Source of the DNA: Clavaria fumosa
Taxonomy: Eukaryota > Basidiomycota > Agaricomycetes > Agaricales > Clavariaceae
Assembly (NCBI GenBank): GCA_951802425.1
Contig: OX637794.1
Location: 3,472,001 to 3,536,000 of the forward strand
Reading direction: 5' to 3'
Length of the DNA stretch: 64,000 bases
The notes under the pieces were generated by a model. The model saw nothing but the letters and a program-made list of their open reading frames with translations, was not told the DNA's origin and searched no databases. The translations under genes and the position numbers were made by a program. Of this stretch, positions 1 to 10,378 are shown piece after piece (the first letter of the stretch is position 1; the number at the start of each line of letters is the position of its first letter).

Positions 1-432
1 CTGAATATCTGAGAGTCTCTTGGCTACAGCATTAGCTTGTGCTATCACTGTGGGCTCGTCTCCCACATTAGAGGGAGCCTGCGAGCTTGACTGCTCTCGT
101 GGCCACCTCTCGCGGGTTTCTAAGGGCTCTCTGCCCTTTCCTTTTGAAGGCCCAGCCGTCTCGAACGATGGCACCTTGCCAGTGACTTGGCGCGTTGTGG
201 CGCCCTCCTCGTGGCGATTGCCACGTGTCAACAGCATTTCGGACCTAATGCCGTTGTCAGGGGCCGGTGATGCCACGTCAGCCCTTAGCAGGGGTTCACT
301 GCTGGGCTCGACAGAGGGTCCTATTCCCTCTGGCTGCACGACACCTGTGTTGCACAGAGGTCCTACCAAGGGAGGAGTTTCTCCTCCCTTCCTGTTGTGC
401 TTTTTCTGCGCAGCTATATGGGGGTGACCCAT
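1..432 (-). CDS. Family B gag, N-terminal part (copy B1)
   Basis: All 144 codons on the minus strand are open, and the frame runs off the left edge of the window. It starts with ATG at 432, directly against the inner edge of the B LTR (433-696), so there is almost no leader. The protein begins MGHPHIAAQKK and is rich in Gly, Pro, Ser and Glu. I see no domain in this part. It is called gag because the same sequence in copy B2 leads into gag, a CCHC-to-protease region and reverse transcriptase. B1 keeps an Arg codon (CGA) where B2 has TGA, so B1 is the less decayed copy here. The rest of the element lies outside the window. The link to B2 is clear; gag function is inferred. Confidence 0.7.
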   Translation of the reverse strand, partial: MGHPHIAAQKKHNRKGGETPPLVGPLCNTGVVQPEGIGPSVEPSSEPLLRADVASPAPDNGIRSEMLLTRGNRHEEGATTRQVTGKVPSFETAGPSKGKGREPLETRERWPREQSSSQAPSNVGDEPTVIAQANAVAKRLSDIQ

Positions 433-696
433 TTTTAACCACACTCATTGTGTTGAAGGTTCAAAAAAGTTGTAATACTTTCTATCCCTCAAAAGAACCA
501 GACTCAACAGTATATTGAGTGTTATAGTTCTAAGTAGAGGGATCTACCCTCTGTGTACAGTTGCAACACAGTATATATAGGTGAGCGGCCCTCTAGGGGC
601 CACTGATGTAAGCATAGCCAAAGCGGCTATGCTAGCAGACTATTATGGTATATAGCTTATGTAATGATAGGAACAGAAAAGGCCTATAGCCTTACA
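433..696 (-). mobile_element. Family B LTR (copy B1, 5' LTR)
   Basis: A 264-bp LTR matching the 264-bp LTR at 22961-23224. Read on the minus strand it begins TGTAAGGC. Its other end is followed at once by the gag ATG. The outer side (697 on) is family A integrase, so B inserted into an A element. The opposite end of B1, needed for a target-site duplication, is outside the window. Confidence 0.8.
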
Positions 697-1905
697 GTAG
701 GCATGGTGAAGGATTCCAATCGGTATGCAGGTGGATGCAAGACATGCCAACGAATCAAGCCTGATCATACCAGGCATGCTGCTCCGCTCCATCCGCACCC
801 TGTCCCTGAGAGCCCCTGGGCAGTCATCTCTAGGGACATTGTTGGGCCTTTCCCCCTCTCATGTGGTCACAATGCAATTCTTGTCATTGTCGACAAGTTT
901 ACAAAACAAACTCTCATCGAAGCTATTGGCCTTGACCTCACAGGACTTGGTGCTGCTCGGATCCTTCGAGACCGGGTCTTCTGTGACCATGGAGTTCCGC
1001 AGAAAGTTGTGAGCGACCGGGGAACCCAATTCATGTCCAGATTCATGAGGGAGTTCTATGGGATGATTGGGGTTAAGGCGAACCCGAGCACTGCCTTCCA
1101 CCCACAAACAGATGGACAGACAGAGCGGGTCAATCAGGAGGTTGAAGTGTATATCTGGGCCTATGTTGACCATCTGCAGGATGATTGGGCAGAGTGGCTA
1201 TCCACAGCCGAGTTTGCACTCAATAACCATGAGCACTTGGCCACCAGATTCACACCTTTCTATCTGGAGTATGGCCGGCACCCTTGGAATGGCAGTATCC
1301 GGCCGCCTTCTGAGGTAAACCCTGCAGCGGACAAGTGGATGGCCAAGCTCACAGAATCCCAAAGAGCAGCCAGGGAAGCAATGGGGAAGGCAGCAGATGC
1401 AATGAAGGCCAGCTATGATAAGGAAAAGCACCCAAGTCATGAATACTCGAAGGGGGACTTAGTCTGGCTGGATACTCGGAACCTGAAAATGGATCGACCA
1501 TCCAAGAAGCTTGACAACAAGTGAGCTGGACCCTTCACTATCGAAGAGAAGGTTGGACCAGCAGCGTACCAACTCAAGCTCCCCTGAGCATGGCACATTC
1601 ACCAGGTTTTCAATGAGTTGCTACTCATCCTGTATATTGCCCCCTCTTTTCCTTCCCAGAACTTGCCTCCACCCCCACCCCCCACGATTGATGATGACCA
1701 CTTGGAGTATGATGTGGAGGCAATTCTTGATGTCAAGAAGGTTGGACAGGGAGTGAAGTATTTGGTGAAGTGGTTGGGATACCCTGCAGAGGAGAACACC
1801 TGGGAACCTCGTCACAACCTCACTAATGTTGCACTGTTGCTCCAGGACTTCTTCCAGCAATACCCTGACAAGGCGAAGTTGGCAGGTTGAGACGCCCAGC
1901 CTTAA
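697..1905 (+). pseudogene. Family A pol remnant: integrase and chromodomain (A0)
   Basis: The frame covers the second half of the integrase zinc-binding region (CKTCQR), the DDE core and a C-terminal chromodomain. The visible catalytic contexts are DIVGPFPLS, VVSDRGTQF and GQTERVNQE, so Asp, Asp and Glu are all kept. The chromodomain reads EYDVEAILDVKKVGQGVKY and contains the aromatic-cage-type KWLGYP and NTWEP motifs. The frame is interrupted only by TGA at 1522, 1585 and 1888. In each case the intact copy A1 has Arg, so CGA-to-TGA explains all three. The natural stop is TAA at 1903. The 5' part is missing because the B1 LTR inserted at 696/697. This is a Ty3/gypsy chromovirus remnant and is not functional. 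Confidence 0.85.
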
Positions 1906-1916
1906 GAGGGGGGTGA

Positions 1917-2219
1917 TGTCAGGATTGCTTACATAAGCAGGCTGGAGAGGCCAAGAAAGGATTGCAAAAGAGTTGCAGGAAGATTGCAGACGAGTCATGT
2001 GACCCGAATGGGTGGCGGATTATGTAAGGGGAAAATCACGTGACCCAGGCCTGAGCGCATCACGTGACGCACGGGTCCGAGCGTGGGAACATTGGCAACT
2101 CCCGAAGCATTCACTATATATACTGCATCCTTTTCTTACTTGTACCCTTTTCCCCTTATGTTAGTATCATCATCATTGACCTTATGTTGAGTTGTGTGAG
2201 CATGAGACTGAGTCTGACA
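1917..2219 (+). mobile_element. Family A 3' LTR (A0)
   Basis: A 303-bp LTR with perfect 6-bp inverted ends, TGTCAG...CTGACA. A polypurine tract (AAGAGGGGGGTGA) lies just upstream. It contains several CACGTGAC boxes and a TATATATA stretch near 2113. It differs in length and ends from the 291-bp A1 LTRs, so A0 is a divergent subfamily. Confidence 0.8.
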
Positions 2220-3221
2220 CACAAGTATTTCTTTACTGCACCCCAAAAGAACTCAATAAAATTGACATTTTACTTTTTTTCCTCAGCCAGATTTGGCACA
2301 TGTACAAAAGTAGCAGTCATCAGGTGACCTGCACCATGAGAGCTCCCTTTGAGTGCCTGTTGGATTAAGCACCCATCCTAGTGCACATCTGCTTAGTAAT
2401 AGGTCCATGCTAATATGATTCTAAGCACCCATATTAGTGCCAGTATTACTTAAGCATAATTGGTGCTTAGTAAAGCAAGGCTTGAGCATTGCTTGCCCAT
2501 GTGGAACATCAAGCCATGTGATTAATGGCTCGCATGGACCATAGAACACCTGTGCACCTATTGGACTTTGTTTGTCCCTAATTGTGCTGAGGGCCAGCTA
2601 GGTATGGCACCTAGTCCAAGCACCCCAAGTGTTAGGCACACCCAAAAAAAGGCAACTACAATAAGTGCCAGACCAGTGCTTATGACTACATGTGACTGGA
2701 CTGACTCCCATGAAGCCCAGATCACAGGCAGTGATGATAACCCACAGAGAACTTCTGTGACTGATGAAAGACCACACTAGGAAGGCACCATGGTCTGTGT
2801 GCACTGTGGACAGTCAGCAACCACACTTCTTAGGCACTTATTCCCATGCCTGGTGATATAGAAGCAGTGTTGTACTGCATGGACCATGATAAGGAGATAA
2901 GGCAAAGTAGTATAAGTAGTCAGTCATTCAGTCATCTAGTTTCCCCATCTTCAACCTGGTCTATACCTGACCAGTTCCTGTCCTATAGGTAGACTCCCTG
3001 TAGTTGCCAATAGATTTGGTTCCCCTGACTTTGACTCCAATGCCTGAGACTGAGTTGCACCACAACCCCAGTTGAACTGGTGGCCGGTTGCTGACAATGT
3101 CTGAGGGGGGTTGTCTTGGGACTGCATTGGTGTGCTTGGCACAGCAGGAAGACTCCTCACCCAAGTGCAGGTATGCAGAAGTGCCTGAAAGGCTTGCCTC
3201 ACCCAGCAGGGCATGTGGAGG
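2220..3221. other. Unassigned repeat-like DNA between two family A pieces
   Basis: There is no convincing gene. A stretch beginning TGTTGGATTAAGCACC at 2358 and a pyrimidine-rich run around 2915-2960 (CAGTCATTCAGTCATC) look like LTR parts of another retroelement. I could not define both ends or a primer-binding site. The frames present are short, and the best of them (minus strand, about 2951-3214) has no recognisable motif. Confidence 0.3.
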
Positions 3222-3511
3222 TATCAGACTGAGTCTCACACAACTTAAAGGTAAGGTCATGACAACAATACTAAGATAAGGGGAAAAGAGTACAAAAAAG
3301 GAAAAGCAAAGGTACTTATAGCAAATGCTTTGGCACTTGCTGGCATTCCCACACTTGGACCCTTGGATCACATGATGCACCCAGGCCTCAGGTCATGTGA
3401 TCTTATGATTATGTAATCCCACCCCAGCCACAGGTCATGTGACCTTCTGACAACCCTCCCCAGTTTCTCCACAACTCCTCTTTGGGATGGCTTATGTAAG
3501 CAATCCTAATA
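3222..3511 (-). mobile_element. Family A LTR, minus orientation (3' LTR of a fragment)
   Basis: A 290-bp match to the A1 LTRs, from TATCAGACTGAGTC to CCTAATA on the plus strand. One terminal base has decayed (TAATA where others have TAACA). The polypurine tract, reading TCACCCCCCTCTTAAGG on the plus strand, follows and leads into the pol C-terminus, so this is the 3' LTR of a minus-strand copy. Confidence 0.8.
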
Positions 3512-4035
3512 TCACCCCCCTCTTAAGGCTGGGTGTCCCGACCAGCTAGCTTGGCTTTGTCAGGGTGGATGAGAAAGAAGTCCCAGAGCAGCAACATTAC
3601 ATTAGTGAGGTTCCTACAGGGCTCCCAAGTGTTTTCCTCCATGGGTATCCCAACCATTTCACCAAGTACTTCACCCCATGCCCCACCTTCTTGACATCAA
3701 GGATTGCCTCCACATCATACTCCAGGTGGTCATCAGCAATTGTAGGGGGTGGAGGGGGAGGCAGGTTCTGAGAAGGGAAGGAAGGGGGATGGTATGGCAT
3801 CAACAGCAACTCATTGAAGACCTGATGGATGTGCCATGCCCAGGGGAGTCCCGCCTTCTCCTCAATTGCAAAGGGTCCTGCTTGCTTATGGTCAAGCTTC
3901 TTGGAGGGCCAGTCCATTTTCAGGTTCCAGGTATCCAGCCAAACCAGGTCTCCTGTAGAGTACTCACAGCTCAGATGCTTTCCAACATTGTAGTTCCTCT
4001 TCATCACTGCTGCTGCTTTCTCCATCACTTCCGCC
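3512..4035 (-). pseudogene. Family A pol C-terminus: integrase tail and chromodomain fragment
   Basis: The minus-strand frame reads from KAAAVMKRNYNVGKH through GDLVWLDTWNLKMDWPSKKL to the chromodomain EYDVEAILDVKKVGHGVKY and KWLGYP. A frame slip follows KWLGYP. Homology to A1 stops near 4035, where unrelated TCCG-rich DNA begins, so about 90 percent of the element is missing. It carries the reading frame of the integrase C-terminal domain and chromodomain only. Confidence 0.75.
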
Positions 4036-6356
4036 CTCCTGTCTGTCCCTTGTCTCGATTATGATGAAGTCCACCCTGGACATCCACCTGACACTGAACC
4101 TGATATCCTGACCTTCCGCAACTCTGAAATATGGGACATCCAGGACTCAGTAAGGATGTCGTTTCAATATGTTTGCCAAAGTCCCACCTGAACCCCGAAG
4201 TCCTATTCTGGATGTCCCAGACATCCCGGACCCGAACTCCAAACTCTGACTGGACTTCACCCTGACCCTCTGAGCATGCATGCAACAGTGTATCTGGACT
4301 CCCGCTTTCTAGTCCTGAAAATTTCCTTCACCTGACCCACAGTTGACCTCCAACCCCTTAGTGAACAAGAGGCTGACACCCTGCCCCACAACTCTGAGTG
4401 AATTGTCAATTCCCAACATCACTATCCCAACCAGCTGAGAATACTCCGCTGTCCTGCTAAACCTCACTGATGCAACCCATGCCACTACCAAGTCCACCAG
4501 ACCAAGTTCCGGCATGATTGCGAGTTAGGGAACCCGAACCCCTTCAATGGATTTGACCTCTGAGAAACTCCGAAAAATCCGAAAAAATTCTCAAGTCCAT
4601 ATTTTTTGACTTATGAGTTCTGCTTCAGCAATTTTGCCGTTTCCACTCAGTCCGATCTTTTGTAAAATAATTTCTGCCCATCTCCATGTTCTTCAGTCTC
4701 CATGTTTCTGAAACTCCGACTGACCCTGGACATTGCATTCTGCACATCCGGAAAACACCAACCCGACCAAATCCAACCTCTCCGATTCTGCCCTGTCAAT
4801 CCCGACAATTTCCAATGGATTGTTTTACATCCGTCAAAAACCCGACCCCTCTCCAACTCGTTTCCCAACCTCAGGAATCTTTACCCAAGATCTCCTCATC
4901 ACTCTGGTTGACTCAACCTCCTCTGCAGTCGCAGGATATTACTGACTCACCTGCCAGAACCCGTTGGTTCATTGGGTCAGAGACAGTGTCAATTTCTGGA
5001 CTACTGGAAGCAGGAAAGTCGCATTATCCAAACCCGGGAACTCAAACTCCCAACCCGAACTCCGGACTGCTGCACTGGACATTTACCTACACAAATGCAG
5101 TAACCCACCCCGCAATCCCCAAACTTTGGAGATCAGAACCCTTTTGTTCCGGACTTAGCCCCGGGACGAAACCTCCGTCCGGTTCCATCCCCCTGGAACC
5201 TGTGGACCTCTCCGACATAATTCTGGAAGTCCACAACTCCACTGAAGTGTTCACCGAGTCAAGTGTTGACTGACACATCAGCTCCATCCAACCACAAGGT
5301 CAATACTGGAAGCAAGAAAAGAGACCACAATCTGGCACAATCAATTCCCACTCCCACCTGGAACTTCAAGCTTTCCAAGATCCCATTACCTCCGAATCTG
5401 GTTTATCCACCATCCGTCCACCCAGCTCCATGTATGGAGTATCTATCTCCCCTGTCTGCCTCAAGACGGTTGTCTCCACCTCGGTGAAGACTTCCGGGTT
5501 GTTAATCCGAACCACCCAGAAAACCGCAACCCGACTCTGCCTCACCCTGGAACTCTTAGGTGTCCCCAGAAGCACGAAGATCTTTTATGGAAATCGATCT
5601 CCAGCATGCCTTCCATTTGTCTGCATCATAGAAGCAACTTATGGAAAATCCACGCCTGGACCTGCTCACAGTCCTTGGATTGGCTTATATTGCCTTTCCA
5701 TCCGACAAGTGCCATTTTGGCATTTCAACACTTTACTGTGTTCCCAACCCCTCAGCCTGCCAAATCCGAACACATTCTCGACACCTCCGAAAATATTCCG
5801 ACCACTCTCTGACACCTCCGATCCCACACTCTAACATGCACTCCGGGAAATACCCCGGACTCCCGACCCCACCCAGAAGGCCGCTATAGTCCCAGGAAAT
5901 AATGTTGTCACCCAGGACTGGCCTGAAACCCTGCAAGGCTAAGGAAAGTACCTACTCCGAAGCCCCACAAACTCCGTCCAGAGAATTATTCTCCACAATT
6001 CTGATTCTCCAACCCTGTGGTACAGCTAATCCGAACTAGGCAATATCCCTCACCTGGAAACTCCCCACAAAAATGTCTTGAGCATTTTGAGATGTTCAAC
6101 GTTCAATGCTTACTCCACTTTCCATCCAGGCTACCATCGTTTCCAATGGTCGCCACGATTTTCTGCGATCTCCATATCCGGAAAGTCGTTTTTACATTGT
6201 ACTCGTACTCCCGGACTTCATACCCTGGCATAGTCGAACTACGGCATACATACAAGGAACTCCCCAGCAATTGTTCAAAACTCTTGGTCTTTCATGCCTC
6301 AAAGGATCTGGTATCCCGATGTAGGTATTCACTGACTACAAGAAACCCGGATGTGC
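4036..6356. other. TCCG-rich DNA without a recognisable gene
   Basis: A 2.3-kb block dense in TCCGA and CCGGA words, similar in base composition to family D coding DNA but without a match to D that I can see. The longest frame (4686-5273, +) is rich in Pro, Ser and Thr and carries no motif. Other frames are shorter and overlap. The left edge abuts a truncated A element and the right edge abuts the D1 LTR, so both ends are transposon-made. It may be the relic of another, unidentified element or of a dead host gene. Confidence 0.3.
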
Positions 6357-7065
6357 TGTCACAGTCCTATCAGGTTAGTAGTGGATGAATTAGCAAAGCA
6401 GAGCAGAGGTATTTTATCGGAGTCCAATTGGAGTCCAATATTGGAGAAATGGAGAAGTAGGTAGAGAAAGAGGGGACAAATGGGACTGCGGCCTCAATGT
6501 ATGTGTTGTGCCACCATGTATATATGTGTCCCTATTTATCAAACAGAAACAATACCCAAGATAGAATCAGAACAGAAGTCAAACTCCGGATTTCATCAGA
6601 GTCCGCCAGAGTTGATTGGAGTTGATTGGATGACGTGGAGAATGTCAAGGACAATGAGGATGAAAGCTCAGAGATGTTTAGGATCAAGATAGATGTTAAT
6701 ATTCAAACTGCAGAACAGGAAAATACATGTGGGATCTTATACTGCAAGGACAGGAGTATAGGAGTACTTTGAAACATAGTATATATCAAATTACTAGGAG
6801 AGTTTCACCACAAGTGCCTGTGCAATTTTCATGGAACAAAGAAACAACAACAGAAATGACTCCCATGGGTCAAGGGCATCCTCCAAATGGTAAACAGAAT
6901 GAGGGGATGGAGGGAGAAGGTTCTAGAATGAAGTCTGAAAGGTCTGAAGTATGGCGGAATGGAGTCCGAGGAAGGTGCAGAGCGGATCGGAGATGGCCGG
7001 AGTTGGTGCAGAGTCTGGAGTCTGGAGTGGGGATCATGCTTATGTGATTGGATGGAGTCATAACA
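6357..7065 (-). mobile_element. Family D 3' LTR (copy D1, minus orientation)
   Basis: A 709-bp match to the D2 LTRs, reading TGTTATGACTCC on the minus strand at its start and ending at TGTCAC on the plus strand. The polypurine tract (GTATCCCCCTTTTAGGG on plus) lies on the 7066 side, so this is the 3' LTR of a minus-strand element. The element is cut off at 7651. Confidence 0.85.
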
Positions 7066-7300
7066 GTATCCCCCTTTTAGGGTTGAACCCCTGAGACCCT
7101 GTGGCCAAAGTCCGTGTGAACATGTGTCATCCATAACGAGTTAGTCTCGGAGTTTCACAGTGCGTCGAGCGGAGTCCGAAAATTTTTTGAGGGTCAAAAG
7201 GCCACGCGTGTCACACTCCCCCCTTTTTCTTCCTTAACCCATTACCATCATCACTAGCCCTTAGCATGGGCAATCCCCTCTATTTTTTCTAAAAACCTTG

Positions 7301-7651
7301 ATGTCAAATAACCTGAGCACACCCGGAGTGGGGCCCAGCTGCCCTTCCCACCCCCAACCATGCCCTGTGGTTGCCGTCCCTGCGCTGCCACACATGGATG
7401 AGGACCCTGAGATTGCGGCCCTCACATGCCAGATTAGGGCACTGAAGGAGAAGAAGGTGCAGGAGGAGGAGGAGTGGCAGAAGCAGGAGGCTGTGGACAA
7501 GATGCAGTGGGAGGAGATGGAGAGGGTGAAGGCGGTGGAAGCGAAGTGGAGGGTGGAAGAAATCGCGAAGGTGCAGGGGATGGGGAGGAAGCAGATGCCA
7601 GCCCCAGAGTCGGACATGGAGTGCGCGGACTGTGCACAATGTGTCTGGCTT
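7301..7651 (+). CDS. Antisense accessory ORF of family D, truncated (copy D1)
   Basis: It starts at ATG 7301 and is open for 117 codons until palindrome P1 cuts it at 7651/7652. Relative to D1, which lies on the minus strand, it is antisense. It matches the full-length version at 21023-21973: the proteins start MSNNLSTPGVGPS here and MSHNPSTPRVGPS there. The two differ at many residues but keep the frame, with one in-frame codon indel. It shows the Pro-rich N-terminus, a charged coiled-coil stretch (about residues 42-90) and the first two cysteines (ADCAQC) of the six-cysteine cluster. The next residue is Trp where D2 has Arg (CGG to TGG). Function unknown. Confidence 0.6.
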
Positions 7652-9473
7652 CACCTGATGCTGCCAGATTCTTGCAAGAGTATCTTCTAATTACAATAAA
7701 TAGCCATTGCAAGATTGAGTGTAGTTACAATACATTTTTCTTGCAAGATTATATTGTCATTACAATGCAGATTACAATACAGACTACAATACAATGCAAG
7801 ACTGTGACAGTGATTCTGTTCCCAGGCCTGCCCTGCCTTTCCCAGGCCTGCCCTGACAATAGCCATGCAATATATTACAATACATGTCCTTTCCCAGGCC
7901 TGCCCTTCCTTTCCCAGGCCTGCCCTGCCTATTGCAGGGTCCCCTGACAAACAATGGCAAACAAAATATGCTAAAAATAAAAACAAAAACTCGAAATTGA
8001 GCAGCCCTGTGCCTGGTCCCTCAGGTACAGCTTACCAATCAGGCATAGCTGCTTTTGGTAAGCTGCTATGACCGTGGGAAAATTTTTGCATGGCTTGCAA
8101 AATATGACTTTTTATACACCAAAAAATCAGCAAAAATCAGGAGATTCCGAATCTGGACACCCCACATTTGTATCTGCCTTGGTTCAGTGTCAATTTGCAA
8201 AATACACAGAAAATATTCATTTTCTACAATTCTGCAGTACTCTGCAGTACTCTGGCTTGAAAATGGTTAGTGGAGGATACACACATTACCTGTGGACATA
8301 TGGAGAGGGTGTAGATTAGTTTAACAACCCACCCACCATCTCTGTCACCTCCCTGGAATCCATTACTAGAAATTAGGGTTATTGGCCTGGGAGCATGGCT
8401 ATTTGTTATATTCCAAATTCCAGCCTTTCTGAGCTATCTTCCTGAGAACTTGGCCTAACTTCACCAAACTTTGAAGATGTATTCATGCATACCTTGTCAG
8501 CTATCAGACCACAGGAATATGTGATTTGACAAAGGGGACTGTCTGGGGAGAGATTTTGAGAAATTTGGGAAAATAGACATGGGGAATCTGTAGTTCTGCA
8601 CCAAATATTATGGGCTTTTGTATGATTGTATTAGATGTCATAAGGTGTAGTCTGATGGCTGGAATTTGCAACATAACAAATAGCCATGCTCCCAGGCCAA
8701 TAACCCTAATTTTTAGTAATGGAGGTGACAGAGATGGTGGGTGGGTTGTTAAACTAATCTACACCCTCTCCATATGTCCACAGGTAATGTGTGTATCCTC
8801 CACTAACCATTTTCAAGCCAGAGTACTGCAGAGTACTGCAGAATTGTGGAAAATGAATATTTTCTGTGTATTTTGCAAATTGACACTGAACCAAGGCAGA
8901 TACAAATGTGGGGTGTCCAGATTCAGAATCTCCTGATTTTTGCTGATTTTTTGGTGTATAAAAAGTCATATTTTGCAAGCCATGCAAAAATTTTCCCACA
9001 GTCATAGCAGCTTACCAAAAGCAGCTATGCCTGATTGGTAAGCTGTACCTGAGGGACCAGGCACAGGGCTGCTCAATTTCGAGTTTTTGTTTTTATTTTT
9101 AGCATATTTTGTTTGCCATTGTTTGTCAGGGGACCCTGCAATAGGCAGGGCAGGCCTGGGAAAGGAAGGGCAGGCCTGGGAAAGGACATGTATTGTAATA
9201 TATTGCATGGCTATTGTCAGGGCAGGCCTGGGAAAGGACATGTATTGTAATATATTGCATGGCTATTGTCAGGGCTGGCCTGGGAAAGGCAGGGCTGGCC
9301 TGGGAACAGAATCACTGTCACAGTCTTGCATTGTATTGTAGTCTGTATTGTAATCTGCATTGTAATGACAATATAATCTTGCAAGAAAAATGTATTGTAA
9401 CTACACTCAATCTTGCAATGGCTATTTATTGTAATTAGAAGATACTCTTGCAAGAATCTGGCAGCATCAGGTG
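7652..9473. repeat. Large inverted repeat element P1
   Basis: Two arms (about 7652-8423 and 8660-9473) are near-identical inverted copies around a spacer of about 236 bp. Both outer ends read CACCTGATGCTGCCAG. The outer part of each arm is rich in TTGCAA and ATTACAAT words and has tandem CCCAGGCCTGCCCT units; the right arm has one extra unit of about 53 bp. Related copies lie at 43235-43951 and in the 47521-54846 composite. There is no transposase frame. The left flank is D1 and the right flank is B2 integrase, so the junctions do not show a simple target-site duplication. It is probably a non-autonomous foldback-type DNA element. Confidence 0.75.
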
Positions 9474-10378
9474 CATATTGGGTAAGGCCCAATAAACTTC
9501 GGCATGAGCTTTCTAGCTCATTTTTTAGGGAGATTCAAATTCTCCATTGAGAGGTAGACTAATTCTCCCTCTCTAAACAGGTGCTCTGCCTGTCTATGCT
9601 GGTTAGCATAAAACATCTGGTGGACGTGACTTTCTATAATCATGTCATGCGCCATTGCAAGGTTGAGCACAGCTTTCTCTGCAAACATCCTTACACCTCT
9701 GGGCACTGCCCGGAGGTCATCTGGCAAGTCTGCCATCATCTGGGGCATGTATCCATAGGTGAGCTCAAATGGGGCAAACCCTGTCGATGTGCTTATTGAC
9801 ACGTTAATGGCGAATTCGACCATTGGGATTCGCTCCGCCCAATCCATCTGGTCTGGTTGGACCACAGATTGGAGGATCTGAGACATGGATCGGATCGACT
9901 GTTCCATCGCTCCATCTGTCTGCAGATGGAAAGCTGTGGACATCCACAGCTTAACACTGAGTAGTCGGTGTGTTTCCTGCCAGAAGGCAGATGTAAATCT
10001 CAGATTGCAATCGGACACAATCAATCCTGGCAACCCATGTAGTCTCACTACATGAGTTAGAAAGAGCCAGGCTAGCTCTGCTGCCGTTACCAACATGGTA
10101 ACTGGTACTAGGTGTACCAGAGAAGTGAGGTGGCAGATCACCACCCAGAGGTAGTCCACCTCTTTTGACATAGGAAATGGACCTACGAAGTCCATTCCTA
10201 TTGATTCCCAGGGCCGCCTGGGGATTGGCAGGGTGTGTAGAAGCCCTTGCAGCTTCTGTGGAAAAGTCTTGCTCGTCTGGCACATGCCGCATGACATACA
10301 AAACTTATCAATGTCTTTAGACACTGATGGCCACCAGTAGTACTGACAGACATAATCTGTTGTTATCCACGACCCCAT
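9474..10378 (-). pseudogene. Family B integrase, 3'-truncated (B2)
   Basis: The minus-strand frame gives a Ty3/gypsy integrase: a zinc-binding remnant (CMSCGMC), a core with GMDFVGPFPM, IVSDCNLRFTS and TDGAMEQ (the Asp, Asp, Glu triad is present), and FELTYGYMP downstream. A stop at 9518 interrupts the C-terminal region, after which the frame resumes (KLMPKFIGPYPI) until palindrome P1 cuts it at 9474. A frame slip near 10370 separates it from the upstream RT and RNase H frame. The chromodomain, if the family had one, and the 3' LTR are missing. Confidence 0.8.

Noticed and set aside
4686..5273. A 195-codon frame in the TCCG-rich block as a gene
   Set aside because: No domain, overlapping open frames in all three phases of the same strand, and no introns or neighbours that support it.
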